A stretch of DNA of 15,260 nt from Pelagophyceae sp. CCMP2097 (GCA_026770575.1 MU657297.1:29853-45112), one strand, 5' to 3'; counted from the first letter of the stretch, positions 1-9,180 are shown. Notes: generated by a model not told the origin, from the sequence alone. Made by a program: numbers and translations.

Positions 1-209
1 CTCCAAAGTAGGCTACTAAAATTTCGCGGTTTGAGACGTTTCTTCTTCGCGCGCTGGTCTCCGAGGCGCCAACTTATACGACGGGAGGGAGCGGCAAGAG
101 CGCACGCGCTAAAAAAAGTTATCTTCGGCGATTTCTGTTGTGCAAATTCGACAGTGGACGGAGGACTGGGACCGGAGCTGGGTCGCGTCCCGAGAGAGGA
201 GGTATCTCG

Positions 210-2780
210 ATGAGCGGCCGGCCGCGGCGCAGCCGCAAGGTTGGTGTTTCGGGCATCGACGCGGATGGCGACGCCGTGCTCCGCGAGGTGCAGGCGCGCG
301 CGGCCGCCGCGCGCGAGCCGCGCCGGCCGCCAAAGGGTCCGCAGCCGCAGGGGCAGTCGGCGCTGGCGGCGCTGCTGCTGCAGGAAGAGGCGCAGCTCTC
401 GGTCGAGCAGCATCAGCTCCTCTCCGACCAGCGGCAACGGCGCTTGGACGCCGCGGCCGGCCGGCTCTTCCCCTTGGAGGCCGAGGCCCGCGCGGCGCTG
501 CCGGAGATCGGCGCCGGCGACCGGCCGCGGCTGCACTTGGCGGCGCGAGAGTCGGCGGGCGTGGTCTTTGACTGGCGCGGCGAACCGGCGCGGGGCTGCC
601 TCGTCGTTGCGGGCTACGTCGACGCCGCAACCGCAAAGCGCGCGGCACTGGCCGGCGCCGCGCTGGGCAGAGCGCTGCTGTCGGTCAACGGCGTATCGCT
701 TTCGGCGATGCCGCGCGCGACGGTCATGAGCCGAATGCAGCAGGCCGCCGAGCTCCCGCGCCAGCTCGGCTTCGGCGAATACACCGATGGTGCGAATCCC
801 GCCCTCGCACGCTCCTCCTCGACGCGCGACCGCAGGCGTCGTCGCCGCGCGGCGGCAGCGGCCGAGGGACCCGCTCGGCGACGCCGACGCGCCGCCGCCG
901 CTGCGGTCGGCGTCGCAGCCGCAGTTCGCCGCTGCGGAGGGCGCGTCGCTCGGCGGGCGGGCGTCGGCGCCGAGGCGCGACTGCGGCGCGGCCGTGCCGT
1001 GGCAAGGCGGAGCGTAAGAAGTGCCTGCCTATCTGGTCTACTGGGACAAACTCGAGGCGCAGGCACTCGGACCCCTTTTCGACGCCGACGCGGCGGCGGC
1101 GCATCAACATCGAGTTTGCGAAGAAGCGCGTCGCGGAGTACGTCCGCGCGGCGCTGGCGCTCGCGGGCGAACATCGGCTGAAGACTCTGGCGGTAATCGA
1201 AATGCAAAAGCATGCCAGACGTTTGCTCGCGAAATGGAGCGTGCGGCGACTGCGTATGCGGCGCGCCGACCGCGCGGCCGGCAAAATCGCGCGCGCCTCG
1301 TTGAAGCACTCGGTGCGGTGCCGAGCGCGGCGGAGAGTTAGCACGCCTCTGCAGACGCTCGCGCGCTCCTTCGCCGCGAAAAGGCGCGTAACAGAGCTAA
1401 AAGCGCTCAAGCTGCGGCGCGCCGCGCTCGAGTTAAAGATCGCGATGCGCGCCGCGCAAGCCATGCAGCGGCGGTTTCGAGGCGTCACAGCCAGGAACGA
1501 TGTCTACACGCTGCGGCGACGCATTCGAGCGGTCACAAAGTTCATCGGCGCCTTGCTCCTCTCCAAGGAGAAGCGCGCTGTCCTGCGCTGGCACCTGCGG
1601 ACGCGCGAGGCCGTCGCCGTGTCGAGGCTCGTCGCTGGCATGTGGCGCGAGCGCAAGGCGTACCTCGTACGGTGCGTCACGCTGCAAAGGCTCGCGGCAG
1701 CCGGCGACACGCTCGAGGCGCTGCGGCGTTTCTGGGCGCGGGGGCGGGCCTGGCGGGCCTGGCTCGACGCGCTCGAGGTGCGGCGCATCGACCGCGCCGT
1801 ATCACGCCGGCGTCCAAAACCTTTTGTCGATCGACGGCACACCGATGAAAATTAGGCCGCCGAGGCGGCCATTGCCGCGGCGCTGGCGCAGCCGCAGGAG
1901 GTCGTCGACGAGACGCCCGACGACGAGGCGTCTGTGGCGTCTAGTGCGTCGAGCGCCGCGGCGAGCGTGCCCGACGAGGCGCCCGCGGTCAAGCTCTGGG
2001 CCCCTCCCCCGCGCACCTGCGACACCTGCGGCCGTCGCACCGCCGACTGGCCCGACCTCGAATTTGCGGTGACAGAGGACACTTGCACGCCCTGCGTCGG
2101 CGCGGCTGCCGCGAGGAGGGCCAAGGCGGCCGCGCTCTTCAGACTCCAAACCGAGATGCGCCTCCTCCTCCAGTGCGCCGTCCGCGCAGCCTTCGCGCGG
2201 CGCGAGGCAAAACGGCGCGACGACGCACGGTGCGCCTCCTCGAGAGGGGGAGAGCCCACTTTGACTCGCGTCCGACGACAGGTGCGCGGCCGAGGCGGTG
2301 CGGCGGGCGGCGACGATGCTGCAGGCGTCGCGGCGGTGCATCCGGGCGGCGGGCCGCTACCGGCACTTCGTTCGAGCATGCACTTCCTTGCAGCAGCTCG
2401 GCCGGCGAAAGATCGCCGCAGAGCGCGTATTCCGCCTTTCCGCCGAGCGAACGCGCCGCATCCGAGGCTGGGCCGATGCGGCGTGGGACTCGCTCGACTT
2501 GGACGACGAGGTCGAATTGCCACCGGCCTTTGGCGGCTCGGACGACGGGCGGTTCGACAAGGGTCTTGCCGACGCGGGCGACACGCCTGCCGCCGCGGAC
2601 GACGCGCCCGCCGATCCGGGCGGCGGCCTCGACGCGGCGCGGCTCTGGCTGGAAATCATCTGCGCCGCGACGCCGCCGCCGCCGGGCTGCCTCGTCGACC
2701 GCGGCGAAATGCTCCGTAGCCTCGCCGCCGCGCTCTCAAGACACCCCATCGTCTTCCCCGAACCGCACGAACCGCGGTGA
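210..2780 (+). CDS. PDZ-like / IQ-motif / zinc-motif protein, five exons
   Basis: Exons 210-789, 836-1013, 1063-1798, 1856-2229 and 2282-2780 join to 2367 bases, exactly 789 codons (788 residues). Donors are GTGCGA, GTAAGA, GTATCA and GTGCGC; all acceptors are AG, and the phases agree at each junction. I chose the ATG at 210; upstream in-frame codons are not ATG. Residues about 103-190 look like a PDZ domain (a GCLVVAGYVD strand, then LLSVNGVSLSAM). IQ motifs fit MQKHARRLLAK (near 300) and MQRRFRGVTAR (near 387), with a weaker LQASRRCIRAAGR near 636; such motifs bind calmodulin or EF-hand proteins. Four cysteines (553, 556, 575, 578) form a CxxC-x18-CxxC zinc-binding pattern. The rest is Ala/Arg-rich and low in complexity. 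A scaffold or calcium-signalling role is inference; I do not recognise the family. A GTGAGG donor overlaps the stop, so a further 3' exon is possible. Confidence 0.72.
790..835 (+). other. Intron 1 of the PDZ/IQ gene
   Basis: 46 bases, donor GTGCGA, acceptor CGCAG. It lies just after the PDZ-like domain and moves the reading frame from the first long frame to the one ending in TAA at 1015. That TAA is avoided by the next intron. Confidence 0.7.
1014..1062 (+). other. Intron 2 of the PDZ/IQ gene
   Basis: 49 bases, with a strong donor GTAAGA and acceptor GCGCAG. The donor sits one base before an in-frame TAA. Removal joins smoothly to the frame that carries the IQ motifs. Confidence 0.75.
1799..1855 (+). 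other. Intron 3 of the PDZ/IQ gene
   Basis: 57 bases, donor GTATCA, acceptor AAATTAG. It contains the in-frame TAG that would otherwise end the IQ-rich frame. Removing it keeps the same frame and leads into the four-cysteine motif. Confidence 0.7.
2230..2281 (+). other. Intron 4 of the PDZ/IQ gene
   Basis: 52 bases, donor GTGCGC, acceptor GACGACAG. Removal changes frame and joins the zinc-motif exon to the last exon with the third IQ-like segment. Confidence 0.72.
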
Positions 2781-2833
2781 GGCAGGCGACGGCTGCGGTT
2801 GGAATCTAATGTTGTGACCACTTCAAAGTGCCA

Positions 2834-2845
2834 GGGTATATACCC
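2834..2845. other. 12-bp perfect palindrome in a convergent spacer
   Basis: GGGTATATACCC lies between the stop of the PDZ/IQ gene and the stop of the RIO-like gene, which face each other across 96 bases. A 5-bp inverted repeat (CACTT, two bases, AAGTG) lies just before it at 2819-2830. It could mark 3' ends or be chance. Confidence 0.3.
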
Positions 2846-2876
2846 AAAGAGAGGCGCCGGGACGCTCGTGTTGATT

Positions 2877-4619
2877 TCAAAGGGATTCTTTTAAAGAGAG
2901 GCCCGCTCTCGCGGACCGCGGGAGTCCGTCGGCGTCCCCCGTGGCAAAGTCGACAAAGGCTTGGAGCGAGCATTCGACTCGACTCGAAAAGACGTGGTGG
3001 AGAGCGGGCGCGTCGTTTTTGACGAGGTCGCTCCGCGTCGCGACCGTGGCAGTCGAAAGGTCGAAGAAGACGACTCGGAAGCCTGGGCCGTTTGCGGTCA
3101 GCATGGCGTTGTAGCCGCCGTCGAGGCGGTTGTGCACGAGTTTTGCTTCGCGGTAGAGCGAACGCAAAGCGCTCGCCGCCGCCCCAAAAGCGCTTTTCCA
3201 ACCTTGTTGCGACAAGTCCTTAACGCGGTCGAGGCGAACACCGTCGACGAACTGCATGACCACGACGCCCTCGCGCTGCAAGACGGGCCGCGGGACGAGG
3301 GTGCGGTCCGCTCGGAACGCCCTTCGGAGATTGCGAAACTCCACTTCAGCCGCCGCGGCGGCGGCGGCGTCGCCGCGCAGCCGGAAGCGCGGCGCCTGCC
3401 TTGTCCGCCGCTCCGCGCTGCTCGGGGCGTCGTCAGGGGCGAGCGCCTCGTCGGAAAAGGTTCTGGACTGCTCGGAAAAGCGGTGGTCGCTCCCCAGCCA
3501 CTCCACGTTCGCACACCGCTCGTGCCTGCCGAGCGAGAAGACCTTGAGCACGATGCCGCCCGTGCACAGCGCCGCGCACCGTCGCGCGTCGGCGAGGGAC
3601 CCACCTCGCACGAACGCGCCGCGGCCGCCGCCGTCCGAATCGTAATCCACCCACTCGTCGTCGTCGTCGCCCAGCGACGCGGGCGAGAGCGGCTCGGACG
3701 CGGCCTCGAGCGACGCCTCGAGCGACAGCGGCGGGATCGGCGGCGCAGCGAGATAAATCCGCGCCTCGTTCCCCTCTGCGATCTGCCGAAGTGGCCCATC
3801 GCCGAGGACGCGCTCGTGGCGCAGGCGGCCGAAGACGTCGCTTGCGTCGCGGCTGGTGGTGGCGATGGGAAAACCGCGGCCGGGGCCGGACTGCGGGGAT
3901 TTTTTCAAGTCGCCGTCGCCTTTGTGCGGCGTGCGCTGCTTCGCCTGCGCCTGCAGCAGTTGGTTGTAGACGCGCGCGGGCACGCGCGCGTCGTCGAGGT
4001 CGCCGCTGTTCTCCAGGCTGTGCACGAGGCTCCTGGCCTTAAAACGCGCGTCCAAAGCCGCGTCATGCTTTGTCACCGGTGAACCGTCGGCGCGGCACCC
4101 AATCACGCCGCCGCGCAGCCGTGCGCCGTCGGGCCGTGAGAGCGATATGCCCTCGGCCTCGAGCATGTGCTTCATCGCCGCAGCCGAATCCGCCGCTTCA
4201 GTCGCGACGCCGTCAACGTCGTCGTCACATCGCCTTGAAGCGCCCGCGACGACGACGTCGTCCATCGCGGCCAAGTCGTGCCGCGAGACGACGCGCACCG
4301 AATGGTGCCGGGATGCGGCGCTTCGAGCAGCGTGCAGCCGCTTGGACTCTTGCCGCTCAAAGTGAGCGTTGTCCTCCTCTTGAATCTGCAAAACCAGAGC
4401 CAGCGACGCGTCGTCCTGCGCCTGCCGCGCCGCCGCAAACGCGATTGTCGCCGCCGCGGTGGCGGCGGTGGTGGGCGCCGCGTCGAGGAGCGACATTCGC
4501 AGTACCGCCGCGAGCTCGTCGTCGTCCGATTCGGCCGCCGGGCTCCGGCTGAGTGCGAGCGCGCGCGCGAGGTCGTCGTCGCCCGCCTCGGCGCGCTGCT
4601 CTTGCATGATCGAAGCCAT
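2877..4619 (-). CDS. RIO3-like atypical kinase, probably catalytically impaired
   Basis: A single open frame of 580 residues starting at the ATG at 4619. The N-terminus has two ubiquitin-interacting-like motifs, DDDLARALALS (about 14-24) and DDDELAAVLRMS (32-43), then SLALVLQIQEE, which resembles the leucine/glutamate motifs at the N-terminus of RIOK3. The stretch DGSPVTKHDAALDARFKAR followed by RVYNQLLQAQAK also matches the RIOK3 region before the kinase. The RIO domain covers about 278-560: nucleotide loop IAEGNEARIYLA (near 280), candidate ATP-binding Lys359 in IVLKVFSL, EFRNLRRAF, and the hinge VVMQFVDG. The catalytic loop reads LVHNRLDGGYN (His496-Asn504) where family members have LVHADLSEYN, so the usual aspartate position is Arg498 and the loop is one residue longer. 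The metal-binding Asp520 (FFDLS) remains. RIO proteins act in 40S ribosome maturation; RIOK3 also acts in innate signalling in animals. Activity here is doubtful. Confidence 0.85.
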   Translation of the reverse strand: MASIMQEQRAEAGDDDLARALALSRSPAAESDDDELAAVLRMSLLDAAPTTAATAAATIAFAAARQAQDDASLALVLQIQEEDNAHFERQESKRLHAARSAASRHHSVRVVSRHDLAAMDDVVVAGASRRCDDDVDGVATEAADSAAAMKHMLEAEGISLSRPDGARLRGGVIGCRADGSPVTKHDAALDARFKARSLVHSLENSGDLDDARVPARVYNQLLQAQAKQRTPHKGDGDLKKSPQSGPGRGFPIATTSRDASDVFGRLRHERVLGDGPLRQIAEGNEARIYLAAPPIPPLSLEASLEAASEPLSPASLGDDDDEWVDYDSDGGGRGAFVRGGSLADARRCAALCTGGIVLKVFSLGRHERCANVEWLGSDHRFSEQSRTFSDEALAPDDAPSSAERRTRQAPRFRLRGDAAAAAAAEVEFRNLRRAFRADRTLVPRPVLQREGVVVMQFVDGVRLDRVKDLSQQGWKSAFGAAASALRSLYREAKLVHNRLDGGYNAMLTANGPGFRVVFFDLSTATVATRSDLVKNDAPALHHVFSSRVECSLQAFVDFATGDADGLPRSARAGLSLKESL

Positions 4620-5194
4620 GCCGGACCCCGGCCGAGGCGCGACCTAGAGAGCGTTCCGGGGCGCGTTCTTCTTTTTCGAATCTCTGGCGCCGACCCTCCA
4701 GTCACCGCGGGAATCGAGCGCCGGGGTGTCTCGACGACGTATACGACCAGGGCGATGCTCGCAAAGTGCACGCACCTTGGCCCAGCCCGACATGGCGTCG
4801 GTCGCACGTGTGCGTACACGAGCTGCTTCGGGTCGTCACAGGGCCGGCGCGGGTTTTCCTGATCTTGCAACCCTGCATTTGCTTTGGTTTGCACTTTCAT
4901 CACGTTTCATCCTCATTTTCCTGGCGAGCTCTGACGACGGCGACTCGCGAGGTCGACCTCAAGGGGGTAAGCTCGCGCGCCTTGCGCGATCCGTCGTCGT
5001 CTGTCGGTTGAGAGGAGAGGAGAGGCGCACATCTATCTTGCGACGGGAGGCCTGTGCGCCATTTTGCGTGGTTTCCCTACTAGTTTGTGCAACATTAACT
5101 CGGTGTTGTTGAGTCCAGCCAGCCTCGGCATTTGCTGAAAAGTTCAGGCCATTCGGCTGGTAAAGGAATTAAAACACCGCACATCCCTAGGTCG
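4620..5194. other. Spacer between divergent RIO-like and CCB4 genes
   Basis: This 575-base region should hold both promoters. I see no convincing coding sequence. A strong donor-like GTAAGC at 4967 and acceptor-like CCCTAG ending at 5190, four bases before the CCB4 ATG, could bound an intron in the CCB4 5' leader; none of the three upstream frames joins CCB4 as a credible protein, so any such exon would be untranslated. A short GAGAG-type repeat lies near 5010-5027. Confidence 0.4.
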
Positions 5195-6040
5195 ATGCCG
5201 CTCACGGCGCGGCTGCTCGCGGGGTTCGCCCTCTTCAACACGTGCGGCGGCCTGCAGACCCAGAAGGCGCCCTCTCCCGCGCGGTCGGCGGTGCGGCGGC
5301 AACTCTTCGGCGTCGCGGGCGCCGATCTGCAGGTCGGCGCCGGCGTTGCCGGGTTGCTGGGCGTCGCCGCGAACCGCTTCGTGCTTTCGGGCGAGCTGCC
5401 GCCGGGCCTGCAATCACGCGCGGACCTCGTCGCCGTCGCCGCGCTGTGCGGCGTCATCCTCGAGGGCCTCGGCGCGCGTGACATCACCTCGCGCGAGTCG
5501 GAGGTATTTACGTTGAAGGGTATCAACGCCCGAGGCGTCTCCAAAGACCTGAGCGCCGCTCAAGCCAAGCTGTACACGTGGGCCGCCGACTCGATCATCT
5601 CGTCGCAGGAGAGCGCGCGTGTCGTCTTCGTCTGGCGCGGCGGGGCCACGCTGCTCCGCCAGGGCATCCTGGGTGATTCGCCAGCCGTCGACGCCGAATC
5701 CCTGACGTTCAAACTCGCTATCGAAAAGGGCCATGACGGCAACCTCGCGCACACGTACATCCCGGACTTGCAGGCCGTGCCCGCGCGCGTCGAGTTCCTC
5801 TACCTGCCCAAAAATACGCAATGCGTGCTCATCCAGCCGCTCGGCCCCCAAGACGCTCTTATCGTCGGCTGCGACCGCAAGCGCGCTTTATCGCCGCGCA
5901 ACATCGGCTGGATCCGACAGGTCGCGCTCAGGCTGCTCCAACCGCCGTGAGCTATCGAGGCGGAAGATGAACATGCCCGACGCTGTGAAGCTCTTAGCTG
6001 GAGCGATGCATGGCGTTTCGAAGTACCCAAGGACCTTTAA
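5195..6040 (+). CDS. CCB4: CCB4, cofactor assembly factor for cytochrome b6 heme ci
   Basis: Exons 5195-5946 and 5998-6040 join to 795 bases, 264 residues. CCB4 is a thylakoid membrane protein of the CCB pathway, which attaches heme ci covalently to cytochrome b6 on the stromal side. The signature NRFVLSGELPPGLQSRADLV (near residue 58) matches the conserved NR...QSRAD region next to a hydrophobic helix. LPKNTQCVLIQPLG (about 203-216) matches the late conserved block LPxNTQxVxLQPLG of plant CCB4. The N-terminus MPLTARLLAGFALFNTCGG looks like a signal peptide, as expected for import into a secondary plastid, although I do not see a clear ASAFAP-type cleavage site. I chose ATG 5195 because the in-frame codon upstream (5132) is TTG. 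The unspliced frame stops at 5950, but a GTGAGC donor there permits the longer C-terminus ending WRFEVPKDL. Confidence 0.88.
5947..5997 (+). other. Intron in CCB4 overlapping the apparent stop codon
   Basis: 51 bases, donor GTGAGC, acceptor GCTCTTAG, the same acceptor sequence as LC8 intron 1. The TGA that ends the long frame lies inside the donor. Splicing adds a 14-residue tail, mostly PWSDAWRFEVPKDL, before TAA at 6038. Confidence 0.68.
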
Positions 6041-6802
6041 CGGGCGTCTACGGCACGTGACGGTCGCCGCCCCGGGGCGATTGATTGCGCTCGCGCCTGC
6101 TGCGAAGATCGCGGCGACACGTCGCCATTGACGACGCGCACAGCGGGTCCCCGGCGGATGCTTTATCCCTCGGGCCGAGGCGGCGCGCGGACGTCCACAG
6201 TCTCTCAAAGCCCGCCGTTTCTCAAAGCGGCATCCATAGTATTTTTAAAGTCGCGGCCCTTGCTGGGGTCGCTGTCCTCCGCCACGCAAGTCGACGACAC
6301 AACGGCGAAACGTATGAACGGGCCGCCGCCATCGACCGACGCACGTCGGTGTCGCATCAACGACTTCGCCGCCAGAGGGGGCCTTCGGAGCCCATACTCC
6401 GAGCCACCAACACCGACGGCCTTCTCGACTAAATAACATTTCCTCGATGAATCGCCGCAATGTACCACTGCGTCGCCGCTGCGTCTCGGTGCCTCAAGGC
6501 GATGCCGTATTCGACGAGAGTTCGAAGAGCCGCCCGACACCGTTGGTATCTCGCGAGCCGCCCGACACCGACGATCGCGTTTTTGTATGCGGAGTGCACT
6601 CGAGTCGCGTATGACGTTATTAAGAACGGGTAACCCCGGCGGCGGGGCGGGACCGCGCCGAGGATAGAGGGGCGACTGTATACATCGTTGAGCGAGTCGG
6701 AGACGGCGCGCGTCGAGCTTTGGAGGCGGCGGGAGCGGGGCCGCGCGCCGTCGTACGGCGCCGGCGCGGCTTGGAACTGGCCGAGCGCGAGCTGGCGCGC
6801 GC
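6041..6802. other. Convergent spacer between CCB4 and acetyl-CoA synthetase
   Basis: These 762 bases separate two facing 3' ends. The frames open here (for example 6128-6436 on + and 6205-6540 on -) lack any recognisable domain, and I could not splice them into a known protein. An unrecognised gene or non-coding transcript cannot be excluded. A 16-base direct repeat lies at 6527 and 6555. Confidence 0.5.
6527..6570. repeat. Two 16-base direct repeats, 28-base period
   Basis: GAGCCGCCCGACACCG occurs at 6527-6542 and 6555-6570 with no mismatch. No flanking terminal repeats or gene was seen. Confidence 0.8.
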
Positions 6803-8914
6803 TTAGCGCTTCTGCGCGAGCTTCACTTTTTCGATGAGGACGGCGACGACGGACGGGTCGGCCAGCGTGGAAATGTCGCCGAGCGAGTCCTCTTCCGCGG
6901 CGGCGACCTTGCGCAGGATGCGGCGCATGATCTTGCCGGAGCGCGTCTTGGGCAGGCCCGCGACGGGGATGATGATGTCCGGCGTCGCGAACGGCCCAAT
7001 CGAGGCGCGGACCTGGGCCACCAGCGCCTTGAGCAGCGCCGGCGACTCTTCGAAGCCCATGGTCAGCTCGACGTAGCAGATGATGCCCTGGCCCTTGACG
7101 TCGTGCGGGTAGCCGACCACCGCGGCCTGCGACACGGCGGCGTGCGCCACGAGCGCCGACTCCACCTCGGCGGTGCCGATGCGGTGGCCAGACGTGTTCA
7201 AGACGTCGTCGACGCGGCCCGTGATCCAGTAAAAGCCGTCCTCGTCGCGCTTGCAGCCGTCGCCCGTGAAGTAGTACGGCGCGTACGGTTGGACGTACGT
7301 CGATAGGTAGCGCTCGTGGTCGCCCCAAATGGTGCGGCACGCCGCGGGCCATGGCTGCGTGATGGCCAACACGCCGTCTCCTGCGCCGGGGATGATGGCG
7401 CCGGACTGGGCATCTAAGAGCGCGGGCACGACGCCGAAGCAGGGCAGGCAGCACGACCCCGGCCGCATGGGCGTCACGCCCGGCAGCGGCGTCATCAGGT
7501 GCCCCCCCGTCTCCGTCTGCCAGTACGTGTCCGCGATAGAGCAGCGAGAGTCGCCGACGACTTCGAAGTACCACCGCCACGCCTCTGGGTTGATCGGCTC
7601 GCCGACGCTACCCAGCACGCGGAGCGAGGACCGGTCGTGCTTCTTCACGGGCCCTTCGCCGTGCGCCATTAAAGCGCGGATCGCGGTCGGGGCCGTGTAG
7701 AAGACGGAAATCTTGTGCCGCGCGACCAAATCCCAGTACCGGCCCGCGTCGGGGTACCTTGCATTTTGCTCTACGGCGGAGAGGTCTCTTCGACAAGGAG
7801 GCAAGGCAAACGCACGTCGGGATGGACTCGAACATGACCGTGGTGGCGCCGTTGCAGAGTGGGCCGTAGACGATGTACGAATGCCCCGTGATCCACCCCA
7901 CGTCTGCCACGCAGGCGTAAATGTCGTCGGGCCGCAAGTCGAACGAATACTTCGTAGTCATCGCCGCGAAGAGGATGTAGCCCGCCTGCGTGTGCGCCAC
8001 GCCCTTTGGCTTGCCCGTGCTCCCGGAAGTGTAGAGCGTAAACAGCACGTCCTCAGCCTCCATGGGCTCGCAGGGGCAGAACGGCCGCATCTTCGGCAGC
8101 AAGACGTCCATGTGGACATCGCGGCCCTCGGTGTACGGCACGTTCGGGTTGCCCGTGCGTTTGAACACAAAGACGTTCTCCACCGCGGGGCACTGCGCGA
8201 CGGCCTCGTCGCAAATCGCCTTCAGCTTCAGCGCTTTCGAGCCGCGCATGCCCTCGTCGGAGACGCAGACCCACTTGGAACGCGAGTCGATGATGCGGTC
8301 GCGCAAGGCGTCGGCGCTGAAGCCGGCAAAGACGACGCTGTGCGGCGCGCCGATGCGGCAGCACGCGAGCATCGCCTACGACACGCGCTCGAGGCCCGTG
8401 GTGCGTCATTCTCGGCAAGGCGAGTGCCGCGTCGCAGCAAAAGGCCGCGAACAAAGGGACACACCATGGCCGTCTCGGGCACCATGGGCATGTACAGAGT
8501 CACAAAGTCGCCCTTCTTCACGCCGGTCAGCTTCAAAGCGTTGGCGATGCGGCACGTGCCGGCGAGGACGTCGCGGTACGTCAGCGTCTTGGAGTCTCCC
8601 GGCTCGTCGCCCTCCCAGATGATGCAGGGCTTGTCGGCCAACGCGGGCATGTGACGGTCCAGGCAGCACGCCGACACGTTCAAAGCCCCACCGGCGAACC
8701 ACGTCTGATCGCCCTGGTCGAAGCCGCCGTTAGATACCGACGTCGGCGGCCGCATCCAATCGATAAACAGGTCTGCCTGGCCCAACCAAAAGGCATCCGA
8801 GACTTTCTTATCCGGCGAGACGCTTGCGTCGTACATCTCCTTGTAATGCGCCATGTCCCGGATCGCGTGGTGCGCCCCGATGGGCGCAAACTCCTTGGCC
8901 AGAGGCGAGGCCAT
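6803..8914 (-). CDS. ACS: Acetyl-CoA synthetase (AMP-forming), three exons
   Basis: Exons on the minus strand are 8914-8465, 8375-7816 and 7757-6803, in total 1965 bases or 654 residues, against 652 for the E. coli enzyme. The enzyme activates acetate with ATP to acetyl-AMP and then forms acetyl-CoA. Seen directly: the nucleotide-binding motif [11 protein letters not shown] (about 265-275), [92 protein letters not shown], and the C-terminal [16 protein letters not shown], where Lys612 matches the lysine that is acetylated to switch off bacterial Acs. The splice junctions restore [14 protein letters not shown] and FESIPT-YPDAG exactly as in the family. The N-terminus [20 protein letters not shown] shows no clear transit peptide and there is no peroxisomal signal at the C-terminus (KLAQKR), so a cytosolic enzyme is likely. 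Confidence 0.96.
7758..7815 (-). other. Intron 2 of acetyl-CoA synthetase
   Basis: 58 bases, donor GTGCGT, acceptor ATGCAAG. It splits a threonine codon in ESIPT-YPDAG. Confidence 0.92.
8376..8464 (-). other. Intron 1 of acetyl-CoA synthetase
   Basis: 89 bases, donor GTGTGT, acceptor CGTCGTAG. It separates codons for PETAM and AMLACC, and the join reproduces the family sequence without gap. Confidence 0.9.
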
Positions 8915-9118
8915 GACTGCTGCAATGTCCGGGGCGTGAACTGAACTCGGTCGCCGAATAGATTTCCTCGGAGAGGCGGCGGTGCGTCGAGTGCGGAACC
9001 CCCGTAGTATACAGGGTCTCCGGGGGCCGCTCCGAGGCTGGGGTTAAGCCACGCTTCTTAAAATCGCGGGCTGGCGCTCGGTTCGCGCCTCGGCCCGCTC
9101 GACGGAACGGTTCAACAG

Positions 9119-9180
9119 CGATGGAAAAACTAGTCGAGCTTTGAAACGCCGATGGAAAAACTCAATCGAGCTTCGAGACG
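9119..9180 (-). repeat. 31-base tandem duplication across the stop codon of the acyltransferase
   Basis: Units 9119-9149 and 9150-9180 share an identical 13-base start (CGATGGAAAAACT) and a remainder differing by one indel and about three substitutions. Read on the minus strand both copies encode VSKLD followed by a stop (TGA at 9162, TAG at 9130), in different frames. Confidence 0.85.

Noticed and set aside
614..1488. Long minus-strand frames opposite the PDZ/IQ gene.
   Set aside because: Arg/Ala-rich without domains, while the plus strand gives a consistent spliced gene.
2777..2874. A possible sixth exon of the PDZ/IQ gene after a GTGAGG donor.
   Set aside because: The donor, branch-like site and acceptor fit, but the added tail has no conserved feature to support it, so I kept the stop at 2780 in the annotation and mention the option only as a finding.
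3000..4082. A 373-residue plus-strand frame opposite the RIO-like gene.
   Set aside because: Shadow of the RIO domain; the minus strand shows the family motifs clearly.
5967..6131. A 54-residue frame just after the CCB4 long frame, with a segment (HVTVAAPGRLIA) that recalls hotdog thioesterases of the ACOT13 type.
   Set aside because: It starts inside the proposed CCB4 intron, no HGG-motif exon follows in any frame, and the resemblance covers only one short strand. Chance is the simpler reading.
6429..7580. A 383-residue minus-strand frame overlapping acetyl-CoA synthetase.
   Set aside because: It is a shifted shadow of the strongly conserved acetyl-CoA synthetase exon 3, very Arg/His-rich, with no domain.
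7713..8654. A 313-residue plus-strand frame antisense to acetyl-CoA synthetase.
   Set aside because: It runs across both acetyl-CoA synthetase introns and has shadow-frame composition; high GC makes such long antisense frames common here.
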